Notes under the pieces: generated by a model
Told to the model about the DNA's origin: nothing
Database searches by the model: none
Seen by the model: only the letters and a program-made list of their open reading frames with translations
Position numbers and translations under genes: made by a program
Assembly (NCBI GenBank): GCA_036924285.1
Contig: JAYKYS010000009.1
Span: 9,052,001-9,116,000, forward strand
Direction of reading: 5' to 3'
DNA from: Asterella californica
Taxonomy: Eukaryota > Streptophyta > Marchantiopsida > Marchantiales > Aytoniaceae
DNA length: 64,000 nt
In this document: one piece after another, positions 43,512-54,751 of the stretch
How the letters are laid out: the number at the start of each line of letters is the position of its first letter
How positions within the stretch are numbered: the stretch's first letter is position 1

Positions 43512-44202
43512 TGGATAAGGATGGCTTACAGGGGAGAAGCCATTGCTGAAGGTGATTTGTGTTGGGAGGATGATGCTTGAGGGATTGTAAATATTTTCAG
43601 GAAAAGGTTGAGAGGATGATGCTTGGAAGGTTACAAGGGTTTTCAGAAGAAGATATCAGGGAGGATGATGGTTGAGGAAGATACTATTCTACAGCGAGAC
43701 AATGATGGTTGCAGTTGAGGATTTTGGTTGCAGCGGTGTGGTTCTTTTTTTTCAGAAAAACAAAAAAGAAGAGAAGATTACGTACAACGACATGTACAGG
43801 CTTGAGATTGAAGATTACAGTCAAGATATATGGTGATGATTGCGTTGACGAATGATGTCTACTACGACATTTGGGTCACAAACCTCGACGGTGAGGTTCT
43901 ACATGACGGAAAGAAGACATATCTATGGTATGATGAGTTATCTTTTCTATGTCTTCGCATATTGAAGATGTGTAGATTTAGAGGGGGTGATTGGATGGGA
44001 GGTTCGAGGTGAAGGTCGATGAGCATGGATCTAGGGAGGATCATGGCAGGGTAGCAACTTCAAGATGACGATCAGGTTGCAACCTTGAGGATGAGGTTGA
44101 CTCAGATGGGAGGGAGGATGACAAGATGGGAATGACGAAGTGTGTGCCGGTCCACTCCTTGGTTGGTATCTCTGGTGCATACCGGAGGATGCACAGGTTT
44201 GG
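43512..44202 (+). other. Non-coding interior of element C
   Basis: Gly/Asp-codon-like repeats (gaggatgatg) recur, but no pol-derived motif was found in any frame. This is where pro-pol would lie in family B. Confidence 0.6.
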
Positions 44203-44214
44203 AGGGGGTGGATG
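44203..44214 (+). promoter_or_regulatory. Polypurine tract, element C
   Basis: GGAGGGGGTGGA directly precedes the 3' LTR. The upstream 35 bases closely match family B at 26044-26078. Confidence 0.85.
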
Positions 44215-46048
44215 TCGTGTCGTGGACCGGCTCCTACATGAAATTCAAACTCCGATGCTTGTCGCTCCAAAGACATTCATGAGTAGACAAGCTAGGCCCC
44301 AGCTTACGGGCTTTTGGCATCATTTCGGATCTCTATTTTCATCACATAGATGGGTAGAGCTCCTTGTTAGTTTTCCATAGGCACTTCATCTACTTCGCTT
44401 GGACGCCTAGTGGAGAAGTTACAAGACTCGAAAGATGGAGAAAACAAGCTAGGCCCCAGCTTATGGGTTTTTGGCACCACTTCGGATCTTCGTTTTTATC
44501 GCACCAGTGGATAGAGCTCGTTGTTAGCGTTCCATGGGCATCTTGTTTATTTCGTTTGGACATCCAGAGAAGAAGTTATGCGATTCGAAAAAAGGCAAAA
44601 TCAAGCTAGACCCCTAGTTACTTGCTGACTGGGTATTTAGGGCTTCAGGCGTTATATCAAAGATGCAAGGGGCCTGCTTCTTATTATTCAGGAGAGAACT
44701 GTACGTACATAGACTGTTGCAAGGGGGGTGCTTAAAGGGCTAGCTTGTGCTTGCGACCTGTCAACGGACGGTTCGGGAGATTTAGGAGTCCAATGCGAGC
44801 GCACAAGGCGTCGTTGGGTTCAGATCTGTGCAGGCTACGCACTGGTTCAAACGGTTAGGGAAGAGACGGATCGGGGAGTGCGTACGGAGTGAAATTGAGA
44901 CACAGGAAGCAGATTTGGAATTTTCAGTTACCTGTGAAGGAGAGTTGGACCGTTCGGACCGTTCCGGAGTCTCAAACTTGCTGTCCTTGGATCCAACCGG
45001 ATCAGAACACCGAGTTCTACAGGAAATTGAAGACGATACCAGTTTTCATCGGGCGGTTTGGAAGTTCTGAGTGAAATTGGCTCGCAGGGAAGCGCTTACA
45101 TCAGATTTTCGTTCACGTGCGACCTGAGGTTGGGCTGTACTTCGCGATCGGTGAGCCAAGCTCTTCGTTCTCGGTGCCTACGCGATCAGGGAGTCTTCAT
45201 CTACTCATGGGAGAAGACCGTGTGTGGATTGGATTGTTGGTTTGGGTGTGGTGAGCGAGGTTGAGCCGCAGGGAGCCGATTTACGTCAGTTTTTTGTAAT
45301 CTGCGATCAAATTTCTCGAGTGATTTTGCAAGGGGAACTCCGAACGACTTGTTTGGAGTCTTGTTGGGTTCAAGGTAGCTAGATCTACCTACCAGAGAAG
45401 ACAGATATCAGTTTGGATGATCCGTTTGTGCGGTGTGAGCGGTTTTAAGTCGCAGGGAGGAGTTTTTGAAAGTTCGGTCACCTGCGACCAAAAATCGGCG
45501 ATATCTCGACTATCGGGAGTTAGATCTGAAGGTTTCTTAAGCCAACGGAGTCAAGGAAGGAGACCCTATCAACATTTGAAGATCGTTTGGCGAAAGGAGA
45601 AAGTTCCCAGATAAGTCTTTTTCGGTTCCTTCGCTACAGGTTTCGTCCTTTTGAGTTCGTTAAGGACTTAGTTGGTTGTGTATGGCTTGTGGTAGCTAGC
45701 TTTAACCAAGAGCTAGTGTGTGGATGTGGTTTGGACTTAAGTTTGGATCGCGTGATACTGTTGTGGCTCTGGTTGTTAGCAAAGAGAAGTTTCTCTTGCT
45801 TTGAGCTACACTTTGGCGATTTCAGGCTAGGGCTTCTGAAGTAGGTTACAGACTGCTCTGGTCTGTTCCTCAGTTTTGTGCTGTTAGGAGAAAGAAACGG
45901 CAGTGTACATACATTTGGAGTGGTATATATTGCGCGTTCGTTTCCGTGGTTGTTCTTCTCTGTCTTGTCTCTGTTTGGCACACAACATCTCCACAGCCAG
46001 GAACCTTGCATTTTCCTGGACATCCTTCACGCAATATCCGACACGATA
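44215..46048 (+). repeat. 3' LTR of element C
   Basis: This is a 1834-bp direct repeat of the 5' LTR, including the 158-bp internal duplication (from 44289, 44446). The end is followed by kinase coding sequence on -. Confidence 0.93.
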
Positions 46049-46826
46049 ACAGGAAAAGAGCTATGGGAGGATTATCAATGCTAGCTCCAATCGCTCGAAT
46101 CACACCAAAATGACGGACTCTTGCTGCTAATATTTCGATGTCTCGTTTCTCCAACGCTTCGATATCACACTTTGGTGTGTACTGTTTGACGCAGTAGAGA
46201 ATGGAACCATCAAAATTAAGAACATCTTGGACCAAACAAGTATAGACTTTTCCGTTAACTCCACCTCCGAGGTATTTCTTTTTCTCGACATTGTTGTTAC
46301 GTAACCAAATGATGGCGTCGGGCTGAATCGTTCCTCCGTGATAACGTCTTTTCATACCCAAACCCATAGTTTTTGCAGCTATGAGTTCGGAGTCGAACTT
46401 TTTGACAAGTTCGGATTCTGCACTATCAAAATCACGATCGTGCTTTGAACACACTAATGCATATTGATCAACAAAGTGACCAATTATACACGACGTCATA
46501 TTTTGTATATGACTCGATATTATGTTCTTCTCAGATGGTGAAGAAAACGAACTGGTGGACACCACTTCCATTGCTGTAGCATTCAACCATTGACGAAAAT
46601 TTTCCATACCGATGTTTTCTCGTACCACCCAATTCCGACGAATTTCAACAGGAAGAGAAAGGAAAGTCGTGATCCAAACTCTTCGAATGCGACGTAATGT
46701 GTCTTTCCAGACTTTGCTTTCAGTCAGCCTTCTCTTTTTGCAGCTAGAGCCATCAGTTTTAGTTTCCATGGTTGAACGTTTAGACATTTTCCAAGAGAAT
46801 GTGTACCTGTCACAACACAGTAACAT
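46049..46826 (-). pseudogene. Protein-kinase-like N-terminal region and N-lobe (upstream half)
   Basis: The start could be 46826 or, more likely, the ATG of MSKRSTMETKTDG at 46787; cag directly before the frame could be a splice acceptor. About 150 residues of unrecognised helical sequence lead to YLGGGVNGKVYTCLV, a glycine-rich loop. YCVKQYTPKC follows, with the lysine of the ATP site, then IEILAARVRHFGVIRAIGAS and IALFL. The frame ends at element C and continues at 39904. Kinase identity is clear from the order of motifs. The substrate is unknown. Confidence 0.75.
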
Positions 46827-46839
46827 AAATTCAAATTAA

Positions 46840-47045
46840 AAACATAATATTATAAATATATCATAGAATGAATTATTGATAACTAATTCTATATATTATG
46901 TTTATTTAAATTATAAAAAATCCATCTAGAATAAAATGAATGATTAATTCCACTATGTTCTTTCAACATATCATTGTCCCTTCTAGAAAAAAAAGATGTA
47001 CAACTTTCTTCCACTAAGTATAGTGATTATTTTTATATTTTATGT
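46840..47045. other. AT-rich spacer with partial hairpin-repeat copies
   Basis: This has no gene. It contains degenerate relatives of the 87-bp unit (ccatctagaataaaatgaat) and a TTGTCCCTTCTAG motif that recurs at about 47382. Confidence 0.5.
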
Positions 47046-47393
47046 AATGATGAAAAAGCCATCTAGAATAAAATCAATATGACTTTATTCTACTATGTTT
47101 TTTCATCAATCATAAATTATTATATTTTATGCAATGATGAAAAAGCCATCTAGAATAAAATCAATATGATTTTATTCCACTATGTTTTTTCATCAATCAT
47201 AAATCATTATATTTTATGCAATGATGAAAAAGCAGTCTAGAATAAAATCAGTATGATTTTATTCCACTATGTTTTTTCATCAATCATAAATCATTATATT
47301 TTATGTCATGATGAAAAAGCCATCTAGAATAAAATCAATATGACTTTATTCTACTATGTTTTTTCATCAATCACAAATTATTGTCCCTTCTAA
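47046..47393. repeat. 87-bp tandem repeat, 4 copies, each a hairpin
   Basis: Units start at 47046, 47133, 47220 and 47307. Inside each, GATGAAAAA pairs with TTTTTCATC, and GAATAAAATCA with TGATTTTATTC. The copies differ by a few bases, including compensating-looking changes. Tandem repeats of this kind occur in Helentron-type elements. Confidence 0.9.
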
Positions 47394-47613
47394 GATAAAA
47401 AGATATATATCTTTTATCTCACTAAGTACAATAAATAAAAATTTCATACAGTGGTCATCCTACCCTCCGCTAGTGTTGAGTTTGGGCAATAACTGCCTTA
47501 GAGCACCAGAGTCAAGACTGAAACATAGCATTCAGTGAAGTCGATAACGAACTCCCACGAGCAATCATGACTCCTCGATTCTGACTGTCGACTCTGAATG
47601 GAGACTTCATTCT

Positions 47614-47760
47614 TTATAGAAACTCTACAACGTTTTCCTTCACGATAGACTTTCCTTCCACATCGCTGTGTTTACCCCATCCAGTAACAACCCTCATCTC
47701 AGGAGGAAACTTCACCCCCATTGTCCACCGAGCTTTGAGTGGGGGTGAATGGGGTTGGTC
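47614..47760 (-). pseudogene. SMR-domain C-terminal fragment
   Basis: On - LKARWTMGVKFPPEMRVVTG is followed by WGKHSDVEGKSIVKENVVEF and TAA (47614-47616). TGWGKHS with a following small/basic stretch is the core of the SMR (small MutS-related) domain, as at the C-terminus of plant organelle PPR-SMR proteins. Upstream PPR repeats are not visible, so this is a fragment or terminal exon. Confidence 0.55.
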
Positions 47761-47924
47761 TCAGATCGGACGGCAGTTTGAAAGGTCGTCGGCAGTGAGT
47801 GCTGATTCCAGTTAACTTTGTACTTGAGCCAGTATTCACTTTTGTCATTCAACGGATACACGTAGTTGCATCCATTTTCTTCGTTCGACTTCGTACAGTA
47901 ACATCCAGCTATAATCGCACCCAT
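47712..47924 (-). CDS. Short Cys-rich ORF, unrecognised
   Basis: This frame of 70 residues (GAIIAGCYCTKSNEENGCNY, YPLNDKSEYWLKYKVNWN) overlaps the SMR fragment in another frame. Its codon choice looks coding, but no family was recognised. Confidence 0.25.
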   Translation of the reverse strand: MGAIIAGCYCTKSNEENGCNYVYPLNDKSEYWLKYKVNWNQHSLPTTFQTAVRSETNPIHPHSKLGGQWG

Positions 47925-48740
47925 TGTCTCAATCGCACCAGCTTGAGTTTTTATCGGGCGCTCTTATCAAAAAGTCTCTAGGATCTCCAGTCCTCTTCAA
48001 CACCGATGGCTCTCAGGATCTACAACACATATTTGCCGTGTTGTACAACAGTCGTCCTTATAATGATGACATCCGTTGCAGCGGCGAATGCACTTATAGT
48101 AGCCTGTTAGTTCACGATCTTCCGTGTACTCGGCAACAAACATTTACGCATTGTTGTTCGATTGGCCCTCAGTAACCACCAGAGGGCATGTGTTGGCCGT
48201 CCATCCCTCATAGTAAGTCTGCCATAATCACATTTTAATCAAGGATCAGCGCACATGACAGTTCAGTCGTAGATATATAGCAGCGTTAACAACTATGAGG
48301 CCAGAATATATAGTATTAAGCTTCCGAATGTTAAACTGGGTGCTTCATTTCCGAAGTCTTTCAGTATAATAATCATGGCTGAATCCACAGAAGAACAGCG
48401 GTGCTGTTGGAGCCAGAGATAAGGTTTCGATGGATAGTTGACTCCGGATGCTGTTGAGCCGATATATTGACATTCTGAAAGCTATGTTCGAGTTCAAGTA
48501 AGAAAATCAGTTGGTTTACATCGATGTATAGTGCATACGTTTGGACATGTTCAGATGTACAGTTGCTCTACAGCTCGAGGAAATGCTACTTTGTTACAGC
48601 TAGAAATTTGGAACGTACAGAGGTGCCTCAATCCATCTGATAAATGAGCCTCAGATATAAATATAGCTGTGCATGAAGAATAGGAGAACTAACTACTCAT
48701 GTCATCCATGTTCCCCGTTTGGTGTTTTTTGCCTACACAG

Positions 48741-49102
48741 ATAGCTGCGGATATGGGCATTAGCGGAACTTATAAAACAGTTGAGCTCAGCGTCTCTTCG
48801 GCATTCAGTAAAGTTACCGGTTATGAGACCAACGTCACAGTGGCTGACGTACATGCTATGAGCTTGTCCTTCAGAACTTCCGTGGAGAAGGGTTCTAAGT
48901 TTAACAGTTTCCTTCTGAAGAGTGATTTCTGGTCTGACTTTCAAAGCTTGCCGGTGCTCCTAGAAGATCCACACAAGGATCAGGCCTGGACTCCTTTTCA
49001 AAGCTTCATGAACAAGTGGGGCTCCCACATCGTTAGTGCCGCTTACAATGGCGCATTGTTCCAGAGCCGGAGCAGTGCAAAATCCAACTGCAACTACAAA
49101 CA
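48741..49102 (+). CDS. MACPF-domain exon (perforin-like), partial gene
   Basis: A strong 3' splice site (pyrimidine tract, then tttgcctacacag) precedes 48741. The exon reads IAADMGISGTYKTVELSVSS and TSVEKGSKFNSFLLKSDFW. It then reaches FQSFMNKWGSHIVSAAYNGA, matching the MACPF signature (aromatic-rich helix, then WGSH-I and Gly-Ala). A GT donor is possible at 49103. MACPF proteins form membrane pores or regulate immunity and development. No other exon is identified with confidence, so it may be a gene fragment. Confidence 0.6.
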
Positions 49103-50217
49103 GTGGGAGATGGAAATTTTACTTATATCCATCGTCTCATGAAGTTCGTTTGTCACATGTTAGTGCCTCCAAAACAATTCTTTACTTATGATCAGACACC
49201 AACAGTTTCAAGATAAAACTAGCCATGTTTACATATATGATCACGTAGTTATAGTCCGTCCCGGTAGCGATGTGTCGAGTGTGGAGGGTTCTACTCATGG
49301 TGAAATATATTCTAGCATCGTCTATTCCTGAATAATATAACACAAATGAAAGGAAGGCTAGCTGCATAAGGAATCAGTTGCGAACGAATGGACTTGAGGT
49401 CAGCTGTTGTGAGGAAGATAGAAGTTAAATTTGTACAACAGGTGCACGACTTACAATGAATTTGCATGCATTGGTATTTATATTCTGTGCAGAATTTTCA
49501 TCTTTTAAGAGCTATCGACTGAAGGAACAGAAGCTGTTGAAACCTTCAAAGTTCTTCTCTCTCTGAAGGTAATGGATAAGTTTAGAATATCTGATTATTT
49601 AAATATAATGATAGATTTATTATATGATTTTAGTTAATAGATAATTTAGTTATTTCATTTTAATTAATATAGTATTGTTCAAATCTGAATAATTTAGTCA
49701 ACGGTCCAGTTTCAGTTCCTAAGTACAGAACTCGAAGTTTGCTAGAGTCCACAAACCTGATACTGTTAATCGGTCTACAAGCGTCCATTGAATCAGAGTC
49801 TATCATTTCATACTTCATCAGTGTGAATGATCTATAAAGACATACCTCCATTCCTCAAATCTCAAAACAGCAAATCTCAAAACAATCGGATGCAGCAGTT
49901 GATGATGCAATAGCAAATCTCAAAACAACAGAAACGGGGCGAAAGAAAAGAACGTACCAGCGCAATATAGAGTTTTACTCCTAAAGCTCACCTATAGATC
50001 ACTACTGCTTAAATACTAGTGAGAAGCGACCCTTGCCAAAGCTAGAAGACATTCCTTTGGCGCGCAACTAGAAATATGAAGGGAGAGTTTTCCAAAAATG
50101 AAATGACTCCTCCAGCGGCAATATCGCTTTGACAATCTCCTCTTGGAAACTAATCTGAGTAGACATACGTAGCCTCTTCCTACACGTCCAGCTCGAAATG
50201 TGCTGCAATCTTTAGCT
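49103..50217. other. No recognised gene
   Basis: AT-rich sequence with short frames only. I see no domain, RNA gene or repeat of note. Confidence 0.5.
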
Positions 50218-50405
50218 GGATTCACGCCGATGCTTTGATTATAGACAAGTCCGCTCGTGCTTATGCTCAGAAAGGCATGCTGGCTTGTGTCCGTGATATT
50301 GAGAGACAAGATGGATTCCACGCCGATGCTTTGATTATAGACAAGTTCGCTCGTGCTTATGCTCAGAAAGGTGTGCTGCCTATGTCCGTGATATTGAGAG
50401 ACAAG
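50218..50405. repeat. 95-96-bp tandem duplication
   Basis: Two copies share CGCCGATGCTTTGATTATAG and GTCCGTGATATTGAGAGACA, with a few differences. Confidence 0.85.
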
Positions 50406-52860
50406 AACGTGTGCATGAAATACACGAAATACTTTAATACACGAATCAACCATGGCTGTTATGTACGCCGTAGAACTCAATTCCAGAACTCTCTCGTCAT
50501 TTTCTATCGTCACTCATTAGCTCGTTACTCAGATTTTGATACGTTGGCTCGTAGTTTTGTTACAATTCAAATATACTCTTGCAGATATCTGATATTTCAG
50601 GGTCCTCTTTAGAAACCTTGTTTCGACCCACCAGAGCCTTGAAGGCTAGGCCGCCACGTTAGATTTCGAAGCTTGGAAATGGCCAAGGAAACGGGGAATG
50701 CTATGCCCACTGATGACGGTCTCCGCCTCTTAAGGCTTGGAGACAGACATCCTGCTTCGCGTTCATCTGCTACTTGAATGCAACAGTGTAACTTTCGTTC
50801 GAAATATGTGTCAGCAATGCGTTCTGTCGACCCAAAGAGTTGCACATGCATGTGCTACAGAACCAAAACAATGACAAACATTCACAAAGCCTTCGCTTTA
50901 AGCTGTCTACATTGACCAAGTATTAACAGAGTCCGACCTTTAGCATTCTTATATGGACGCTAGCTTATACCAGTGTATTTTCACAGAGGCTTTTTCACGG
51001 CAGAAATCAAAATGAAAATTAGTGCACAATACCATCTTGGATCGTGAGCTCCATTCTCTCGACCAGCACAAGTATCAGTATGATTTGGTCTTGAATGGCA
51101 GTGGTTTCAGTGATACTCCGAGTTACTGCAGGTAGGTACGAAAGTGTGCGGAATGCTTACGAAATTTAAGTAAATTATTGCTAACAATTTTAACAAGTTT
51201 AAAATTTGGAGAAAGATACCTGCAGCGAATGTAACTGTGAGGAAACTTCTAGCAGACTTTGTGCCCTTTACTTGGTTTACAAAAGAGATACTGTTTAGAA
51301 CTGAATTTCTGGATAGAGGGCAAAGTGAAAACTTAGAAGAGACTGAGAACTCAAACTTTCAGGTAAAGGACAAACGCAATGGACGAATAACGGTGAGCGG
51401 TTGAGATCCAGACTGTCACAGAGATGCCTGAGTATGCCTGAGTCTAGTCTGTTTACGCAATACATTTTACTCTGGCTTTAATTGTTGAATGAATTAGAAT
51501 GATCAGAGTAGTTGCTACGTACTGGAACACGTAATTGCGACAGTTTGTCTTGTGTGCCGCTAGCTCTACATGGTCTTAATCTGTTCCGTTCTCACTAATC
51601 TAACCGTGAGGCATGTCAAGCCCAGCTGTCCTCCTCTGCGATACTACTTAATTTTCAAGAAGAAGTTTTACATGTTTTGCAATATAATTAACCTCGTAAA
51701 AGTAAGGTGACGCAAAGAATACCAAGCCGATGGGAAGCCCCATCAAGCCGAACAAGGGGAAAGAGGACCCCAAGGGCCAAGCAACCAACACACAGAAAGT
51801 GACCCATTCCTGGTAAGAGGAATGGATGAATTAAAACCTGTGATAGAATCTCGTGTAGGAAAGATTGCTTGCATCTTATAATTATGAGGGACCAACAAGG
51901 ATGTATCTTGGGACCAGGACCCACAAGTACTTGGTAACCCTAGACTCCACTTACCGGCTTACATGTATAACGACAAAGAGTTTCTCCCTTGATATCCGCG
52001 TTTTGTCTTCTTCTCCTTTCACTACAATCGATGGTTAGCTATGCAAATGCATAGCAACAATATGTACTTGTAATGATTTCGTCCACATGTGGACACAGTG
52101 AACGATATGCTTCATAGATCAGGAATTAATTAATTTATAAACAAGATCAAAATTCTCCCAGTGAGTTCTAGTCATTCTGGAAACAGTAGTCAAGGGACAA
52201 GAAACTAAAACAAGGTATACTCTGTAAACCATTGATACCATCTTCTCATCTGAAGCGAATCGTGCATATCGAAATGTGAATCGAAGTCGCAACAGCAGTC
52301 TGAAACTAGGATGCGACTAGAGAGACTCACTAGTGGTTTAATTCAGAGAAAGGCACTGGAAACTCATGACTACTAGACTCATCGGAATAAAGCATATTAT
52401 CGAGTATAAACGAGAGAGGGTGAAAATACACACTCAATAAAATTTAGTTTATTTTAGTTTATTTTTCTAAGATAACCCCACCTGCTTTAATTCATTGCAC
52501 CTAAAAGTACAGGACCGGACGATAAGTGAAATGATAGATGAAAGAAATAGTACGAATTAGTGTACCACAGCACACAAATGAGCATAGCACACTGAAACCT
52601 GGAGACATGGACAAGTCTAGAAATCTGATTTTTTTTTAGGCAATACAGATTCCACTACCTTGAGACCAGAACGACACACATATCTAAAGAAGGTCAAGCA
52701 TCACAGTAAAATCCCTTCATCTAAAATGAACCGACAAAGAAGAAAACAAGAAAACTGATTATCCAGAGCACTTGTGATCATACTCGAGCTTTAACCTTGA
52801 AAATAGAGATAAATATATGTTTATCGTTCTCGCTATACGGATGGAGATGCTCTTAGCAAC
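50406..52860. other. No recognised gene
   Basis: Low-copy sequence with only short frames. No motif, RNA gene or clear repeat was seen. Confidence 0.5.
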
Positions 52861-53847
52861 TTTGCTGGTCAAGGCATGGTGACCAAGATGTACTTAAGAG
52901 AGAAGTTGCGGGTTTTAAAGATGAAACCCAACGAGACTGTCACCCAGCATGTGAACAACTTCAAGTCTCTCATCCAACAGATGACTTCAGCTGGATTGAT
53001 AATTATCAACGAGGAAGTCCTCGCGTTGATGGGCAGCATGTCCAACAACTACCATTTATTCTTGCAGGGCGATGAGAACAAACCCAAATCTCTCGCTACA
53101 GGATCTCATCACCTTCCTCATCCAGGAGGAAACGATCGGACGCAAGTTATCGAAGGAATCATCTACTGCCTTGTTTGCAAGACGTCGGCAAGGAGGACGC
53201 AATGACAACAACCGGCGCAACAATGGTGGTAACCGATAAGACGATAACCAGCCACTGAAAAGACCGCCAGACCCTAACGAGAAATGTTTCTAGTGCAACA
53301 AGCCCGGGCACCGCATCGTCGAGTGTCCGGACAAACCCAGCAGCAGCAACGAAAACTCGAATGCTGGTAACCAGAACAAGAACAGGAACAAGAATCGTCA
53401 TTCCTAGAACAACAACAGCAACAGTCGTCGAGTTCTGGTGGCACAATGTTCATATGCAATCGTGCAGACAGCTGATCTAATTGGTATGTGGACACGGATG
53501 CCACACACCACATGGCACATAATCGACGATAATTCGTCAAATACTCACCCGTCTCTACTGAGAACACCAAGAATGATGCGATTCTACTCGGTGACAACAC
53601 CACCATCCACGTTGCTGGTTCTAACATGATGGAAGTGTGCCTGCTCAACGACGAGCATGTGTACATACGTGACGTTCTCCATGTGTCTGCCTTGCAGAAG
53701 AATTTATTCTCAGCTCGGCAATTTGATGCCAATGGCGGCTGGTGCTTAATTGGCAACGGACTCGGTCACCTAGAAGACAGATTTGGACATGTGCTAGCTC
53801 ACTATCAACGATCTCTACATGCTCGGGAATTCAATTTTGGTCGTTGA
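52861..53847 (+). pseudogene. Ty1/copia gag-protease relic
   Basis: Gag core reads MYLREKLRVLKMKPNETVTQ and VNNFKSLIQQM, typical of copia UBN2-type Gag. A frameshift near 53150 follows. The CCHC knuckle at 53285-53327 reads CF-stop-CNKPGHRIVEC, with TAG inside. The protease region reads WYVDTDATHHM (from 53482), where the usual D-T-G has become D-T-D. The following stretch (LLNDEHVYIRDVLHVSALQ, LFSARQFDANGGW) is the post-protease region of copia. Reverse transcriptase is absent. It is clearly dead. Confidence 0.88.
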
Positions 53848-54510
53848 CCAAACCGCGCTTGTAGCTACAGCTGGTAGGACTCCAATAGTCCACACACTAC
53901 CACTTAGCCAAAGATCAGGACCACGCCTGCGAGCTAGACCGCAATCCAACCAGCGGACTAGCGTCTCTCTATTCAACCGCAATATGCGCAGGATCTGTTT
54001 CCCACGGTCTAGGCCCAACCCCGTCTCACGGAATGTGCGCACTCAAGAGGAAGTGCACCCAAGTAACTCACGGAGTTTTTCTCCTCTTAATTCGGAACAT
54101 ACCCTCACAAGCGAAGTTCTCACTCCACAAAATTTGGAAATACCACACTTGGAAAATGAGGGCCCAATTCTTGTAAGCGCGGCCTCTACCCCCTTACCTC
54201 CACACCTCTTGGCACATTCTCGATGCGGACGCCATCTGTTGGCTTGCTCTCCTCCCGCACGCGTCTATTGACTTGAGAAATATCGGCGTTAGACCCTATG
54301 ATAATGCACCAACTCCTCCAGCACGGATCGAGCTCTTTCACCTGCACTTAACTGCCAACGGTCGCCAATTGACGACCTCCCACTGGCGAAGTACATTGCC
54401 TGGCTCCTTCCGCACGCCCCTCGTAGAGCCCCTGCCCTTCTCCACAAGTCTTTATCCTCCAACGCGACCCTCCAGTCCACGGGAGGTCTTAATGATCTCA
54501 GCAGACAAAG
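53848..54510. other. No recognised gene
   Basis: Open frames at 53819-54271 and 54273-54548 are Pro/Ser/Arg-rich and match nothing I know. They may be decayed copia-linked or random sequence. Confidence 0.4.
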
Positions 54511-54751
54511 AGTCCCCTGTCAGTGAAGACTCCCATCAGGTCCCCTGAGGTATCGCGCCCCTCCCACGAGGGCTGGCAGCTCCCGCACCAAACGGAGATG
54601 GGGATGAGGTCCCCATCCAGGCATGCAGCACCCCGCAGCGTGCGGAGATATGCTGGCGGTCCCCCATCGGGAGTGCCACCCCTGCAGCCCTGCACGGGGA
54701 TAATGCATCCCCACCGTCGGGATACAGCAGTCCCTCCCTCGCGGACTGCCC
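54511..54751. repeat. GC-rich array of about eight short hairpins
   Basis: Successive 25-32-base units each form TCCC...GGGA-type stems, for example CTCCCGCACCAAACGGAG, ATGGGGAT with ATCCCCAT, and GTCCCTCCCTCGCGGACT. GC content falls abruptly at about 54752. Confidence 0.6.

Larger units (their letters stand above)
39905..46048 (+). mobile_element. Element C: gag-only LTR retrotransposon (TR-GAG type)
   Basis: It has two LTRs of about 1.83 kb (39905-41740 and 44215-46048) starting TGTCGTGTCG and ending CGACACGATA. The 2.47-kb interior has a PBS, one gag ORF and a PPT, but no protease, RT or integrase. PBS, PPT and Gag zinc knuckle match family B, so B proteins could mobilise it. Flanking target copies are unclear (ACGG and ACAGG). 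Confidence 0.9.
30392..47445 (-). mobile_element. Helentron-like rolling-circle transposon with cargo (composite, interrupted)
   Basis: This AT-rich block differs sharply in base composition from both sides. Reading on -: 87-bp hairpin repeats, kinase-like gene (split by element C), Ser-rich and RPA-like fragments, OTU-like ORF, Rep-helicase, endonuclease, terminal hairpin. Rep-helicase with a C-terminal endonuclease defines the Helentron branch of Helitrons. Whether the kinase and RPA parts are inside the same element is inference from strand, composition and order. Element A' abuts the left side, so the true left end may be displaced. Confidence 0.5.

Noticed and set aside
47046..47393. CRISPR-like array
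   Set aside because: The unit is 87 bp with no variable spacers and lies in a eukaryotic transposon-rich region.
53819..54548. Two adjacent + frames as a gene
   Set aside because: Low-complexity Pro/Ser/Arg sequence, no motif, and no continuity with the copia relic upstream.
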